Of a stretch of 64,000 nt of DNA, positions 23,057-33,238 are shown in pieces; position 1 is the first letter of the stretch, and every line of letters starts with the position of its first letter. Source of the stretch: a virus; IMG/VR virus record IMGVR_UViG_3300027861_000021, positions 1 to 64,000 of that record; one strand, 5' to 3'. A program made the translations under genes and the position numbers. The notes below the pieces were generated by a model that saw only the letters and a program-made list of their open reading frames with translations, ran no database searches and was not told the DNA's origin.

Positions 23057-26000
23057 GTGGTTAAGTTTCAAACAATACCTCACCCTAATATTGCACGAGG
23101 AATGGACACCCGTTCCGCAATCAAAAACATTCAAGAAGGTTTTGCAGAGGAAATCCGTAATATGGATACTAACTCTGCTGGCTTTGTTGAAAAACGTAAA
23201 GGCTACGAGTCCTATGTAGGTACTATTCCTCTCCGTGCAACAAGCATATCTGAAGATGCTGTTGGTGGATTTGATATTGAATTTGATGCTTCCATGTCTT
23301 TTTCTAACGTAACCTCTGATCCTGTACTGGGCAAAGGTAAACTATGGTGGGACAAGGATTCTGCTGGTACAGTGAGAACTCTTGATAGGGCTGCTGGTGT
23401 TATTACCTCAGACAACTCAGAGACCTTTGTGGTAGGACAAGCAATAAAGATTAAGGTTCCTGCACTGACTGGTACTTGGGGTGATTACACATTCACTACC
23501 ACTACAGACGTTACTCCTGCTCTTGCTAACGCCAACAATTACGAATATGCACTTCTAGAAGATAAAGAAATCTACTGGGATGACTTCACAAACAATATAT
23601 ATAAATCAATGGTTAGTGGTACTGAAAAAGAATTTACAAAGACTGATCCTGCACTAGACATTCTGGTGGGTGTAGCAGTTAACAATGGCACAAATTATGA
23701 GCTAATCGAAACTGATCTTACCACTGTTGATGCTGATTCTGTAAACCACACAGTTACTACACCTACAGGAAGTGTACAGATTGCTAATTACCTTGTTGAT
23801 CCTGACGCTACATTTAACTCTTACACAAGCATTGACAACACACTAGCTTCTGGGATTAAAACAATTCCAATTGCTCAGACCACTCACAACCTACCAAATA
23901 AAAACATTGTGTACCAAATATGGGAACAAGACACTGCTCCAAGTGCAACCCTCGGTACTCTAGTTACACCTGAATCTTTTGTAATTGATCCTAGTGGTGA
24001 CATTACAATTACGATTGACTCAATTGCAGGTGGTGATTATACAGTTGTGTTATATGACGTTCCTGTAAGTAACACAGAAGTTACTGGTCTATCAGGAGCT
24101 GAAGAAGCCTTTGAACTTACTATTCCTGTGACCTCAGAGTTTGTCTTTGTACAGGCTTACTTACTAGGGGCAGTGCAAGAAGAAGTAAAACTAGATGCTG
24201 TAACAGTAGCTGGAGGTACGGTTACTTTTACTGTTAACCCACCTACTGCTGATTTTGACCTAAAGATTGTATATCTTGAAGGTAAAACTGGGTCCCCTAG
24301 TATCACAGTTGGTAGTGGTGGTGTACCCGATAGTACTCCTGAGTTCTGTATATACGGAATTAACCCTGATGACATCGTGTTTGAGGATAAAGCAGGACAC
24401 ATCAATGCACTGGACGAATACTCGGCACTTGCTCAAAGTGACCTTGTTGTTGGTATGGGAGGTAATCTATTTGTAGAAAGTACTGATTTTATCTTACCTT
24501 CCACCAGAGTAGATATCAGAGGAACTAGTGACTTTACTGTTTCATCAGAACCACAAACAGTTGTACCTGTGTTTGCTAATGTTGCAATTACAAGTATATC
24601 AAATACTGGGAGTACTGCTACATTTACGCTTGCCAGTGATCCCGGTCTATCTGCTATTGACAGTGAATATGTGACGGTCGCAGGTGCTAGTAATGCGGAA
24701 TATAATGGTACGTTTAAAGTAGATTCACATACTGCTGCCTTTGAAGATTATACAATCACAGTCTCTGGTACATTTATTGCAGGAACTGAAACAGATACAC
24801 CAGCCTTGATTTCTCAAGACTCTTTTCTCCTTCTTATGGAAGACACTGCCGGAGGACTTCAGGACCACAGCTTTGAGGTTGGCGATCTTATTACAAGCAA
24901 TCAATTTACTTACACCCCAATTGTGCGTGAACTACCCTCTAACACATCAATTCGTATTGGTGGGATCACAGGGTCACAGGATGTGTACGCTGGTGTAACT
25001 CTCACAGGGACAAGAACTAGTAATGTAATTAAAACTCCTTACACGGTCTCTACATTTGTTAAGGGTGATGTACTCACGCTAGGTGGATTCTCTCGTAAAT
25101 TTAGAGTGCTCGATATAGATGTAACAGATCAGGTCCATGCTGTAATGACACTCGACGAATCTATTACAGTTTCAGACTCTACTCTTGGAGCAAGTGTAAC
25201 AGGTGTTAGTCTTGCTTCTAGGTGGCTTTGTGTTGAATTACCTGACTTAAATGATAGAACAGGTAAACACTTCATTGCTGCCTACAGTGCTCAAGAAAGA
25301 CTTCAAACAGCAAAGATCAATGACTCCGTGTTTTATACAGATTACACAGGTGCTGTTATGAAATATGATGGTGCAAACCTGTACCGATCAGGTCTAATTG
25401 CTTGGCAACCACAAACACACTCATACGTTGACATTTCTACCGCACAAGAAAAGGTTGTTGTTGATAACTATCTTGTAACAGGTGCCTCAGACGAAGGTGA
25501 CTTAACAGTTGATATCAAATTTGATAAGAACACAATGCCACCACTTCCTGCCAACAACCAGATATTCATTCACGGTGGAGACCAACTACAGGATTACAAA
25601 CCAACCGAAGTACTAGATTATAATGAGACTGACTTTACTATTTCTGTAAGTTCTTCAGATATGGGAACTTCAACAAAGGCTAGTGCTACTTCTGCTGCAC
25701 CGGCTGAGGCTTACGTTTTTACAGCGGATAAGTTTGGTAGTAGAGGTAATAGAATCCAATTAGTAGTCGCTGCTGGTGATACACTTGAAGATATAATAGG
25801 TAATTGGAATCTGGCTAATCCTACTAATACTGTGAGTCACGACCAGACTGATGACACACAGACTATTGCCGTTGCTGAGATAATTAACTTGTCAGGTGCG
25901 ACAGGACCAAACCTACAGGCTAGTGTAGTTTATGAAGATATTATCTTCTACGCAGTTAATGCAGGAACCTTGGGAAATGATATAGACCTTGTTATAGATG

Positions 26001-28378
26001 GTACTGATGATACCGCAGAAAAAGTGAAAACAGCGCACAATCTAGCTAATCCTACTAATACTATTGATTACGTTGGTGATGGGGATGCGGGACCACTTAC
26101 TCCCATTAACCCACTTGAACTTACTGGTGGTACGGTTGAGACTAATGTGACCATTCCTCAAAGTGCTGGTTACTATTTTAAACTACAAGCATATGACCGT
26201 AACAATAACATTGTAGCAAGTGCTGTTACAGACCACAGAGATTGCTACCTTACAATGCTTAAGACAGGCCGTGTGTATCACCGTCTAAATAGATTCCCTA
26301 AGTTTGATGCCTACCACTACGACCGTGTTGACCTTGAAGTATATCGGCAGAAATGGGCAGAGGTTCCTATTGCTGAGTTCTTTAAGATACGTACAATACC
26401 ATTTGATTACTCTGAGTATCAAGCAACAACAGATTTATTGATATCTGATTCGCTAGGTAATACTACATTTAACAATCCAGACGATCTTGTGTCTAATGCT
26501 ATTTCTCTTCAGACCACAGGGAATGCTCTTGAGCGTCCTCTCAGTTACGAAGAACCTCAAAAGAGTAAATATATTACTAGTATTGCAAACAGGATGGTAC
26601 AGGGTAACATCAAGGGATATGATAAAATAGACGTTAGATTAGATTCTGATGCAACTACCTCTTTAGATGGAGTAACGGTTCTCGTTGGTGATGGTACAGT
26701 TAACACTGTATTTGAATTTCAGGAGTCTGCTGAGAGTTCTGCTCAAGTAATAGCTACCGTTGCAGATGATGCGGCAGGGTCTCTTACGTTTGCTGTGTCT
26801 GATGCCTCTGTTTATTCAATAGGTGATTGGGTACAGGTTTCTGCTACAGGTACAAACAACACAGCAGAGAAGATATCAGGTTTCGCATTAGGTTGGTGGA
26901 AAGTAACTGGGAAGGTTACAGGTAGTGGTACAGAAGAAGTCAATGTTGCGGGTTTCACAAGCAATACCGCTGTTTATTCTGCTACTGCTCCTAATTACCT
27001 AAACGAATTAAAATTATATAGAGCGGCAACCTCTGGTAATGTACCTGTGGTTAGTTTCACTGCCAGCGAGTTTAGACCGTTTCAAGGCACAAACGTACTG
27101 GATGTATCGCCTCCAAATGTTTCTGGTGTCCTAGACCTAACTCGTGCAATCAATACAGTACAAGCCCATTTAGAGACTCCTACGGTGTATGCTCGTAGTG
27201 GAGCTACTTTTGGCAGTGGTGTGTTTAATCTAACAAGTGCAGACACGGCTGGTTCAGTTAACTGTGTTGTCACTGCAAACGGGTATGACATGTCTGTGTA
27301 TGGTAATAATATACTAGCACCAGATGGCAGTACAATGACCAGCACCGGACTAGTGTTTCCTAGTAGACTCCTGATCTCCCCAGAGAAGTTCCCAGAAACC
27401 TTTGACAATCCTCTTGCTGACTCCGCAATTTACTCCAATTCAATTGTAGATGTAAACGCAGATGATGGTGAAGAGATAACAGGGTTCGCAAGTTTCCTAG
27501 CGATTTCATCTAGTTCAGACTCACAGGTACAGAGTACTCTTATTGTATGTAAAAGCAGTAGTGTATATGCAATTGATGTTGTATCTAAGAGTCAAACAAA
27601 ACTAGAGAGTTACGGTCAAGGTTGTACAATTCCTAATTCTATTTCAGCAACCGCTGATGGTATTATGTTTGCAAACAAATCTGGTGTATATGTTGTAACT
27701 AGTTCACTTGACATAGAATATGTAGGTAAACTTATGGAAGGTTACTGGAATGAGACAGTAAACACAGATCAAGTTGAAACAGAGGCTTACGGCTTTACTG
27801 ATTCAAAGGATCGTAAATATAAACTAAGTCTTCCAGTAGGTAGTGGCACAACTAATTCTGAAACTATGGTATATGACTATATTACAGAACAGGGTGAATC
27901 AGGTAGTTGGTTCTTGTATGACTCGATACCAGCCTCAAACTGGGAGCAGACAAGCACAGATGTATTCTTTGGAGGGTATGGTGCCAGAGTATTCAAAGGA
28001 CGCAACACGGGCGATTCTACGGATCACAGGGATGATGCCAGTGCTATTACTTCAGTGTTTGAATATAGTCCAAGAAGTTTTGGAGATTCAGGTGAAGAAG
28101 TATTAATGAGTGGTGTAATAACACATGTTGAAGAAGGAAGTGGAATCACGGTTGAAGAGGCTTCAGACATGAACAAGACCTATACTACATTAGACAGTAT
28201 TACCAATGACGGTACACTTAAGAGTAAAGCTGTGAACAATACACCTAGTACACATAGTAGCTTATTTTACCAGATCAAGTATACACACGCCGTAAAGGAT
28301 CAAGGTATGAAAATAGCTGGCATCGACTTTAGGGTTGCACCAACTAATGCTAAGAAGGTCACTGATGCTGGAGAATAA
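23057..28378 (+). CDS. Tail nozzle / tubular tail B-like protein (1773 aa)
   Basis: GTG start 4 bases after the adaptor gene. The N-terminal part (PNIARGMDTRS... EEIRNMDTNSAGFVEKRKGYE) matches the pattern of tail-nozzle proteins. At 1773 residues it is about twice the T7 gp12 length, with many inserted beta-sandwich-like domains (residues ~230-650 and 850-1000). The C-terminal third resumes nozzle-like sequence. Assembles the tail tip through which DNA is ejected. Confidence 0.65.
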   Translation: MVKFQTIPHPNIARGMDTRSAIKNIQEGFAEEIRNMDTNSAGFVEKRKGYESYVGTIPLRATSISEDAVGGFDIEFDASMSFSNVTSDPVLGKGKLWWDKDSAGTVRTLDRAAGVITSDNSETFVVGQAIKIKVPALTGTWGDYTFTTTTDVTPALANANNYEYALLEDKEIYWDDFTNNIYKSMVSGTEKEFTKTDPALDILVGVAVNNGTNYELIETDLTTVDADSVNHTVTTPTGSVQIANYLVDPDATFNSYTSIDNTLASGIKTIPIAQTTHNLPNKNIVYQIWEQDTAPSATLGTLVTPESFVIDPSGDITITIDSIAGGDYTVVLYDVPVSNTEVTGLSGAEEAFELTIPVTSEFVFVQAYLLGAVQEEVKLDAVTVAGGTVTFTVNPPTADFDLKIVYLEGKTGSPSITVGSGGVPDSTPEFCIYGINPDDIVFEDKAGHINALDEYSALAQSDLVVGMGGNLFVESTDFILPSTRVDIRGTSDFTVSSEPQTVVPVFANVAITSISNTGSTATFTLASDPGLSAIDSEYVTVAGASNAEYNGTFKVDSHTAAFEDYTITVSGTFIAGTETDTPALISQDSFLLLMEDTAGGLQDHSFEVGDLITSNQFTYTPIVRELPSNTSIRIGGITGSQDVYAGVTLTGTRTSNVIKTPYTVSTFVKGDVLTLGGFSRKFRVLDIDVTDQVHAVMTLDESITVSDSTLGASVTGVSLASRWLCVELPDLNDRTGKHFIAAYSAQERLQTAKINDSVFYTDYTGAVMKYDGANLYRSGLIAWQPQTHSYVDISTAQEKVVVDNYLVTGASDEGDLTVDIKFDKNTMPPLPANNQIFIHGGDQLQDYKPTEVLDYNETDFTISVSSSDMGTSTKASATSAAPAEAYVFTADKFGSRGNRIQLVVAAGDTLEDIIGNWNLANPTNTVSHDQTDDTQTIAVAEIINLSGATGPNLQASVVYEDIIFYAVNAGTLGNDIDLVIDGTDDTAEKVKTAHNLANPTNTIDYVGDGDAGPLTPINPLELTGGTVETNVTIPQSAGYYFKLQAYDRNNNIVASAVTDHRDCYLTMLKTGRVYHRLNRFPKFDAYHYDRVDLEVYRQKWAEVPIAEFFKIRTIPFDYSEYQATTDLLISDSLGNTTFNNPDDLVSNAISLQTTGNALERPLSYEEPQKSKYITSIANRMVQGNIKGYDKIDVRLDSDATTSLDGVTVLVGDGTVNTVFEFQESAESSAQVIATVADDAAGSLTFAVSDASVYSIGDWVQVSATGTNNTAEKISGFALGWWKVTGKVTGSGTEEVNVAGFTSNTAVYSATAPNYLNELKLYRAATSGNVPVVSFTASEFRPFQGTNVLDVSPPNVSGVLDLTRAINTVQAHLETPTVYARSGATFGSGVFNLTSADTAGSVNCVVTANGYDMSVYGNNILAPDGSTMTSTGLVFPSRLLISPEKFPETFDNPLADSAIYSNSIVDVNADDGEEITGFASFLAISSSSDSQVQSTLIVCKSSSVYAIDVVSKSQTKLESYGQGCTIPNSISATADGIMFANKSGVYVVTSSLDIEYVGKLMEGYWNETVNTDQVETEAYGFTDSKDRKYKLSLPVGSGTTNSETMVYDYITEQGESGSWFLYDSIPASNWEQTSTDVFFGGYGARVFKGRNTGDSTDHRDDASAITSVFEYSPRSFGDSGEEVLMSGVITHVEEGSGITVEEASDMNKTYTTLDSITNDGTLKSKAVNNTPSTHSSLFYQIKYTHAVKDQGMKIAGIDFRVAPTNAKKVTDAGE

Positions 28379-28380
28379 CA

Positions 28381-28396
28381 CCAGTGACTCCACTGG
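28381..28396 (+). terminator. Perfect hairpin after nozzle gene
   Basis: CCAGTG-ACTC-CACTGG, a perfect 6-bp stem two bases after the stop and just before the next promoter. Only a weak AT run follows, so termination is plausible but partial. Confidence 0.45.
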
Positions 28397-28411
28397 GTTA
28401 TAAATTAGTGC

Positions 28412-28440
28412 TTGACAAATGTAAAGAAGTATGCTATAAT
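28412..28440 (+). promoter_or_regulatory. Rightward sigma70 promoter, extended -10
   Basis: TTGACA (28412-28417), 17-nt spacer, TGC, TATAAT (28435-28440). Drives the internal virion protein block from 28475. Confidence 0.85.
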
Positions 28441-28474
28441 ATAGTAAAGAAACAAACGTAAGGGAGTAAGGGTT

Positions 28475-31114
28475 ATGACAATTAAACCAGCGTCTACAGG
28501 CGGGTCATTAAATGATAATATGGCGAATGCCGCTTTTGAAGAAGCTAAGGAGGCACGTGCTGCGGCTGGTGGTGGTCGTGCTCAGAGTCCTGCTGATGCT
28601 GCTGGTATGGGTGCAAGCCCGGATCAAGCTAAGATGGCTGGTGTCAATAAGCCTACTGCTCTTAATCAAGCAATGACTCAAGCTAAGGCTGAGAAAGACC
28701 TGAAGCAAGAAGAACTGTATGATGCAATCGAACGTGAACGTAACATTGAAGATGAACAACTTACACCAGAACAAAAAGAAGCACAGAAACTAGCTGAGAG
28801 TTTGGAGGGACTGGGTTCCTTAGACAATCTAGTACAGAAAGCAACTGAAGAAGCCTTTGCCGATGTTACATACACAGCAGATTTACAGCTTGTAGAAGAA
28901 CAAATGGAGAGTCTACTCCCTGAAGGTGCTCCTCCCGAAGCAGCAGAAGAAATCAAAGGCGCATTTAATACATATAACGAGATGTTACAAGACCCAGAAC
29001 AAGGGATTGCTGCTGCAAATGCCTACCTTGTATCGCTTCAAGAAGGTGAGAATCCTCTAATTAACCCTGAAGTCAAAACAGAAACAATCCTAATGAGCAT
29101 CGTAAACAGTGTTGACACTGACCCAAAGACAGCAGCAGCCCTCACAGCCTCTGCTATTGCTGAAGGTGTTGTGGACGTTGACGGGCTAACTATGGACTTC
29201 CTAGAGGAGCAAGGGTTAATCAACTTCCCTGAGAGTGATGACGATGAGATTCCTGAATTTGGTATGTCTAAAAATCAAATGATGGGAATACTTGGTGATA
29301 GTATGGGTGAGCTTACTGTTGAAGAGATTGGGAATATTATAGAAAACAAAGTACTGAGTGACATACACCAGACAGAGAACCTACAAAAGACCATTAGTGA
29401 TCCTAACGTAAGTCCTGTTCTACGTGAAGCCCTACAAGGACAACTGGCTCAAATAGAAGCCTCCGGTATGGCAGCAATCGAACAAGATGCAGACGATGCA
29501 GCAGCTCAAGTAATGGCAGCAGGGTCTGTGTTGTTTGGTGGAGAAGTGCGGGAACTTAACGATCTACTATCTGATGATGGTATTGTGTCTATGGTTGATG
29601 ATTTCCTAATGTTAGATGAAGAAGACAGAGCTAACTCCGATATGTTCAAGGATAACCCAGCATTTGCAAACACCATGACTACAGTATTCCAGAATGCTCT
29701 TGATGCAGGACAGGATTTTGAAGAGGCAGTTGGTGAACTTAAAGCTATTAACGACGAGAATGACGCAAACACGAAGAAAGAAAAAGAGAACATGCCTGTG
29801 AACCCGATTAATGGGGAGATACTGAAGTTGTTTGGGAAAGACGGTAAAGGACTTGTTGCAGAAATACCCGAAGCAAATGCTTTTTGGGACGAGGCACAGA
29901 ACAGTAACGCAATCATGCAATCCATGAATCAGTGGCCCTCAGAGACAATTGCAGAGTTTGGTACTTGGATGGAGGCAAATGCTGGAGTTGATGGTGCATA
30001 TGATGAGATGCTAGAAATATTAAAAGACCCGGAATCCTCTAAAGCCTTTATGGATGTTGCTAATATAGACGAGACACTCAAGGGTATTCACAAAGATGAT
30101 CCAAATGCAAATCAACTACTAATGAATACTTTGTTTGGGTTTGCCGATGGTGGAGTAATTGGAGCAGGGTTTGGTGAAAATCAATTTACTTCCATTCCTA
30201 CCCCTCCGGGAGCTGCTGGCTATCTAGACAAACTAAAGTTTGACGCAATGGGCGGTGGTAGAGAACAGCGAGAATCTTACGAGAAATTTAAAGATGTACT
30301 AGATGCCAACGGCGATGGAGTCCAAGACTCTCCAGAACAACTTAAAAAGAATATTGCGAAGTTTATGAAGGGCGGCGGCATGGAGGACATGATGGCCTCT
30401 GCTACATCTCTATCATCAGCTCGTGACTCTGCACAAAAAGAAGTTAACTCTACCAGTGATGCACCATTTCCGGGAGGCGAGAGTTCCATCTCCGTTCGTA
30501 ATGATCTATTGTCGAATGGACTTATGAAGGGTGGGAAGCTAGATGTTGATGCGCTCATCAAGTGGGCATCGGGACAAAATAAAAATTCAAAATACCTAGA
30601 GTCTGTTATTGCAGCTATTCCGGGCGGTATTCCGGGTGGAAGTAAAAACTTAAGTAGTACATTAGGAAAAGAAATAGACCGATTAGCCACAGAAGAGTTT
30701 GAAGGTACTCAAGGTGATCCATTTGAAGACATGGAAAAATATATGTCTGATCCAAAGAGAAGTTCAAAAGGAAAAGAAGTTAGAGCTAACTACAGAAAAA
30801 ATAAGAAGCGTGTTAAGATTGCAGAGAAAGCACTTGCTGACTATATAGCCGCAGCAAAAAGAGATGGTCGGACTATGGATGGAAATCAATATGCGGCCCT
30901 CCAGCGTAATGTAACACAATACAAAAAAGACCGTGATGGTTGGAGTGGTAAAAAAGCTTTGGATAAATATAACTCAGAGAACGCTGACCAGATTACAAGC
31001 GGGATGGAGAGCACACTAAAGACCCTAACTGATTGGGAAGCTAATGGTTCTCCTGCTCAGAAGCGTAAAGCAAAGGCAATGAAGAAAGAATATAAAAGAA
31101 GAGGATGGATGTAA
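28475..31114 (+). CDS. Large internal virion protein (879 aa)
   Basis: AGGGAG precedes the ATG. Helix-rich, acidic, Ala/Gln/Glu-rich with a flexible Gly/Ala N-terminus and a lysine-rich C-terminus. A Gly-rich segment (FADGGVIGAGFG) and an EF-hand-like DANGDGVQDSPE loop (~610) are visible. Position downstream of nozzle and upstream of a transglycosylase-containing giant fits an ejection protein that leaves the capsid with DNA. No enzymatic motif found. Confidence 0.55.
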   Translation: MTIKPASTGGSLNDNMANAAFEEAKEARAAAGGGRAQSPADAAGMGASPDQAKMAGVNKPTALNQAMTQAKAEKDLKQEELYDAIERERNIEDEQLTPEQKEAQKLAESLEGLGSLDNLVQKATEEAFADVTYTADLQLVEEQMESLLPEGAPPEAAEEIKGAFNTYNEMLQDPEQGIAAANAYLVSLQEGENPLINPEVKTETILMSIVNSVDTDPKTAAALTASAIAEGVVDVDGLTMDFLEEQGLINFPESDDDEIPEFGMSKNQMMGILGDSMGELTVEEIGNIIENKVLSDIHQTENLQKTISDPNVSPVLREALQGQLAQIEASGMAAIEQDADDAAAQVMAAGSVLFGGEVRELNDLLSDDGIVSMVDDFLMLDEEDRANSDMFKDNPAFANTMTTVFQNALDAGQDFEEAVGELKAINDENDANTKKEKENMPVNPINGEILKLFGKDGKGLVAEIPEANAFWDEAQNSNAIMQSMNQWPSETIAEFGTWMEANAGVDGAYDEMLEILKDPESSKAFMDVANIDETLKGIHKDDPNANQLLMNTLFGFADGGVIGAGFGENQFTSIPTPPGAAGYLDKLKFDAMGGGREQRESYEKFKDVLDANGDGVQDSPEQLKKNIAKFMKGGGMEDMMASATSLSSARDSAQKEVNSTSDAPFPGGESSISVRNDLLSNGLMKGGKLDVDALIKWASGQNKNSKYLESVIAAIPGGIPGGSKNLSSTLGKEIDRLATEEFEGTQGDPFEDMEKYMSDPKRSSKGKEVRANYRKNKKRVKIAEKALADYIAAAKRDGRTMDGNQYAALQRNVTQYKKDRDGWSGKKALDKYNSENADQITSGMESTLKTLTDWEANGSPAQKRKAKAMKKEYKRRGWM

Positions 31115-32079
31115 TGGGTAGTTTAGCAGAGAACGTACGCAAAGCGGCACTCGATAAGAACAACGCCAATCAACCAACTGGCACCAACACAGCAGACCTA
31201 CAAACTCAGGCGGCAACAGGTGCTACTGGTAAGGGTCAAGCTGCTGGTCAGAATCTAAAGCAGTCTAACATTGCCGAACAAATCGGAATGGTTGAAGCTC
31301 GTGGTGCTCAACAAGACGTTGCAGTTGCAGGACTTGATAAGGCTTCTGCTGTTGCTGCAAAAGAAGCAGAGCAAGAAGTTGCACAGAAAGAGGTACAAGC
31401 CTCCAACCGTGTAAAAGAAATGCAGATGGAAGCAGAACAAGCCGATGAGATGGATTCTATTATTAGTGGTATGAAGTATGCAGATGCAGAACTTGAAGAT
31501 AGAGAAGACGCATTACAACTAGAACAACTAGGTCAATCACTCCGGTTGTCAGATGAAAAATACAGACACGATGTAGAACAGATAGGCACAAGAAATAGGT
31601 TAGATAGATCAGAAGAGATAGCTCACGAAGCAGCACGAATTGAGATAGGTGAAAACACCAAAAGACTCTACGACCAAATAGAACACAGCAATAAGATTAA
31701 GGCAGAGGATAGAGCAGAACGTGAAGAGACCCTTATGATGGGACTAGAAGACGCATATAAGATTGCGGAAGCTAAAATCCAAGATGAAGTAAGTGCAGCT
31801 AAGATCAGCTTTGTTAAAGACGCAGCAGTTACAGGTGTGAGTGCGTACGCAGCTAGTGGTCCTTCACAGAATCCAGATGCTCCAGAAGCCGGTCCAATAC
31901 AACAAGGTCCAGCAGGAGGCCCAACAGCAGCTAACGCAGGTAATGATTGGGATAGTACAGGCGGCTGGCAACCCGACCAAAATGCCAGTAACGATAACTA
32001 TTATGGGACAACCTCAACTTCTGGCGGTGGTGCCTCAGACGATATCTCAGTATTTAATTCAGGGTCAGGAGATAAATAA
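31114..32079 (+). CDS. Helical internal virion protein (321 aa)
   Basis: Start by TAATG coupling. Residues ~40-230 are long coiled-coil helices rich in Ala, Glu, Gln and Lys; the C-terminal ~80 residues are Gly/Ser/Asn-rich and disordered. Likely structural within the head or ejection apparatus; no family name. Confidence 0.55.
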   Translation: MGSLAENVRKAALDKNNANQPTGTNTADLQTQAATGATGKGQAAGQNLKQSNIAEQIGMVEARGAQQDVAVAGLDKASAVAAKEAEQEVAQKEVQASNRVKEMQMEAEQADEMDSIISGMKYADAELEDREDALQLEQLGQSLRLSDEKYRHDVEQIGTRNRLDRSEEIAHEAARIEIGENTKRLYDQIEHSNKIKAEDRAEREETLMMGLEDAYKIAEAKIQDEVSAAKISFVKDAAVTGVSAYAASGPSQNPDAPEAGPIQQGPAGGPTAANAGNDWDSTGGWQPDQNASNDNYYGTTSTSGGGASDDISVFNSGSGDK

Positions 32080-32939
32080 TGGCTAATCAAACAGGTGGCA
32101 CACAGATGCCAATTGCAAATCAAGCAGCAGCAGACAGAGCCAGTACCACCAGCCGTGCTAGGATGCAAGCAAACGCATCAGCTCCAAGTGCAGGAGCAGC
32201 AATGATGGCAGGACCGGCACAGGCTCAAAAGGCGGCAGGTATTCAAGCAACAGAGCAAGGTCAGATTGCAGCAGAGGCTCAGACAGCAGTTGTCCAGAAG
32301 AGTGTAGGGCAAGCACAACAAGAGCTACATGCAACAGACCTTAGACAAAAAGAACAACAAACCATACACGCTGAATCAATGGAAAAGAGACACACAGCAA
32401 TGAAGAGTAAAGTAGCAGCACTAGGTCGTGATGTTAAACAAAAGTTACTAGATGACCAGCTAGAATTTGATGAGACAGAGCGTGAAGCTAGGTTTAAATC
32501 ACAAAGACAGTTACAAGACTTTCTGACAATCAAAGCTGTAGATCAACAAGCAATGAAAAACTATGAACAGTCCGTACAGGCAGCAATACAGAAGGACGTT
32601 ATGATGATGGAGTCAGCATATAAGTCACTTGTCCAAGCAGAGAATCAACACTTTGAGGATAAGAATAGAAGACTAGATAAAGAGTCTAATGAGAGGATCA
32701 AGAAAGCAAAAGAGGTAATAGAGGCGAACCTCAAGAAATCCAGACGTAGAGGAGCTTATGTGAAACAAGGACTAGGTGTTCTTAAAGTAGCAGCAGGTGC
32801 AACAGCAATGTATTACACTGGTGGTACTGTTGGAGGTACACTGGCAGTTCAAGGAGCAACAGAGATGGGCGAGGCTGAAGGTCAGAAAAATAAAGAGTAT
32901 GTATATAATGAAAATACAGGACAGTACCAACAACAATAA
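32079..32939 (+). CDS. Helical internal protein with Gly-rich membrane-like tail (286 aa)
   Basis: TAATG start. A Gln/Ala-rich coiled coil to ~residue 215 is followed by a basic turn (KKSRRRGAYVKQGLG) and a hydrophobic Gly/Thr stretch (AAGATAMYYTGGTVGGTLAV) able to enter a membrane. The last domain is duplicated in the next gene. Suggests a protein that helps form an ejection channel (inference). Confidence 0.55.
   Translation: MANQTGGTQMPIANQAAADRASTTSRARMQANASAPSAGAAMMAGPAQAQKAAGIQATEQGQIAAEAQTAVVQKSVGQAQQELHATDLRQKEQQTIHAESMEKRHTAMKSKVAALGRDVKQKLLDDQLEFDETEREARFKSQRQLQDFLTIKAVDQQAMKNYEQSVQAAIQKDVMMMESAYKSLVQAENQHFEDKNRRLDKESNERIKKAKEVIEANLKKSRRRGAYVKQGLGVLKVAAGATAMYYTGGTVGGTLAVQGATEMGEAEGQKNKEYVYNENTGQYQQQ
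32744..32833 (+). repeat. 90-bp direct repeat, copy 1
   Basis: Nearly identical to 33091-33180 with a constant offset of 347 bases. The two longest identical blocks are 36 and 39 bases. It encodes the basic turn and Gly-rich hydrophobic segment. Confidence 0.85.
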
Positions 32940-32950
32940 GGAGAAAAATA

Positions 32951-33238
32951 ATGACAAGTAGTATATTTGATATGGCTAAGAGTGCAGCAAAGACTGAAGA
33001 AGAGATTCAGAAAGAAGCAGATGATAAGCGTCTAGCAGATGAAGCAAAGGCCGCAAAAGAAATACTTGAGGCTAAGATTAAGAAATCTAAACGTAGAGGA
33101 GCTTATGTGAAACAAGGACTAGGTGTAGCTAAGATGGCAGTAGGTGCAACAGCAATGTATTACACTGGTGGTACTGTTGGCGGTAGTTTAGTGGTATCAG
33201 GTGGCTCAGAAGCAGTTGCCGCAGAACAGGAGAAATAA
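32951..33238 (+). CDS. Small paralogue of the preceding protein's C-terminus (95 aa)
   Basis: Residues ~35-90 repeat the C-terminal domain of the 286-aa protein (KKSKRRGAYVKQGLG then GATAMYYTGGTVGG). The N-terminal 35 residues are a new charged helix. It arose by local duplication and kept its reading frame, suggesting that both copies are useful, perhaps as two subunits of one assembly. Confidence 0.7.
   Translation: MTSSIFDMAKSAAKTEEEIQKEADDKRLADEAKAAKEILEAKIKKSKRRGAYVKQGLGVAKMAVGATAMYYTGGTVGGSLVVSGGSEAVAAEQEK
33091..33180 (+). repeat. 90-bp direct repeat, copy 2
   Basis: Second copy of the repeat at 32744-32833. Confidence 0.85.
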
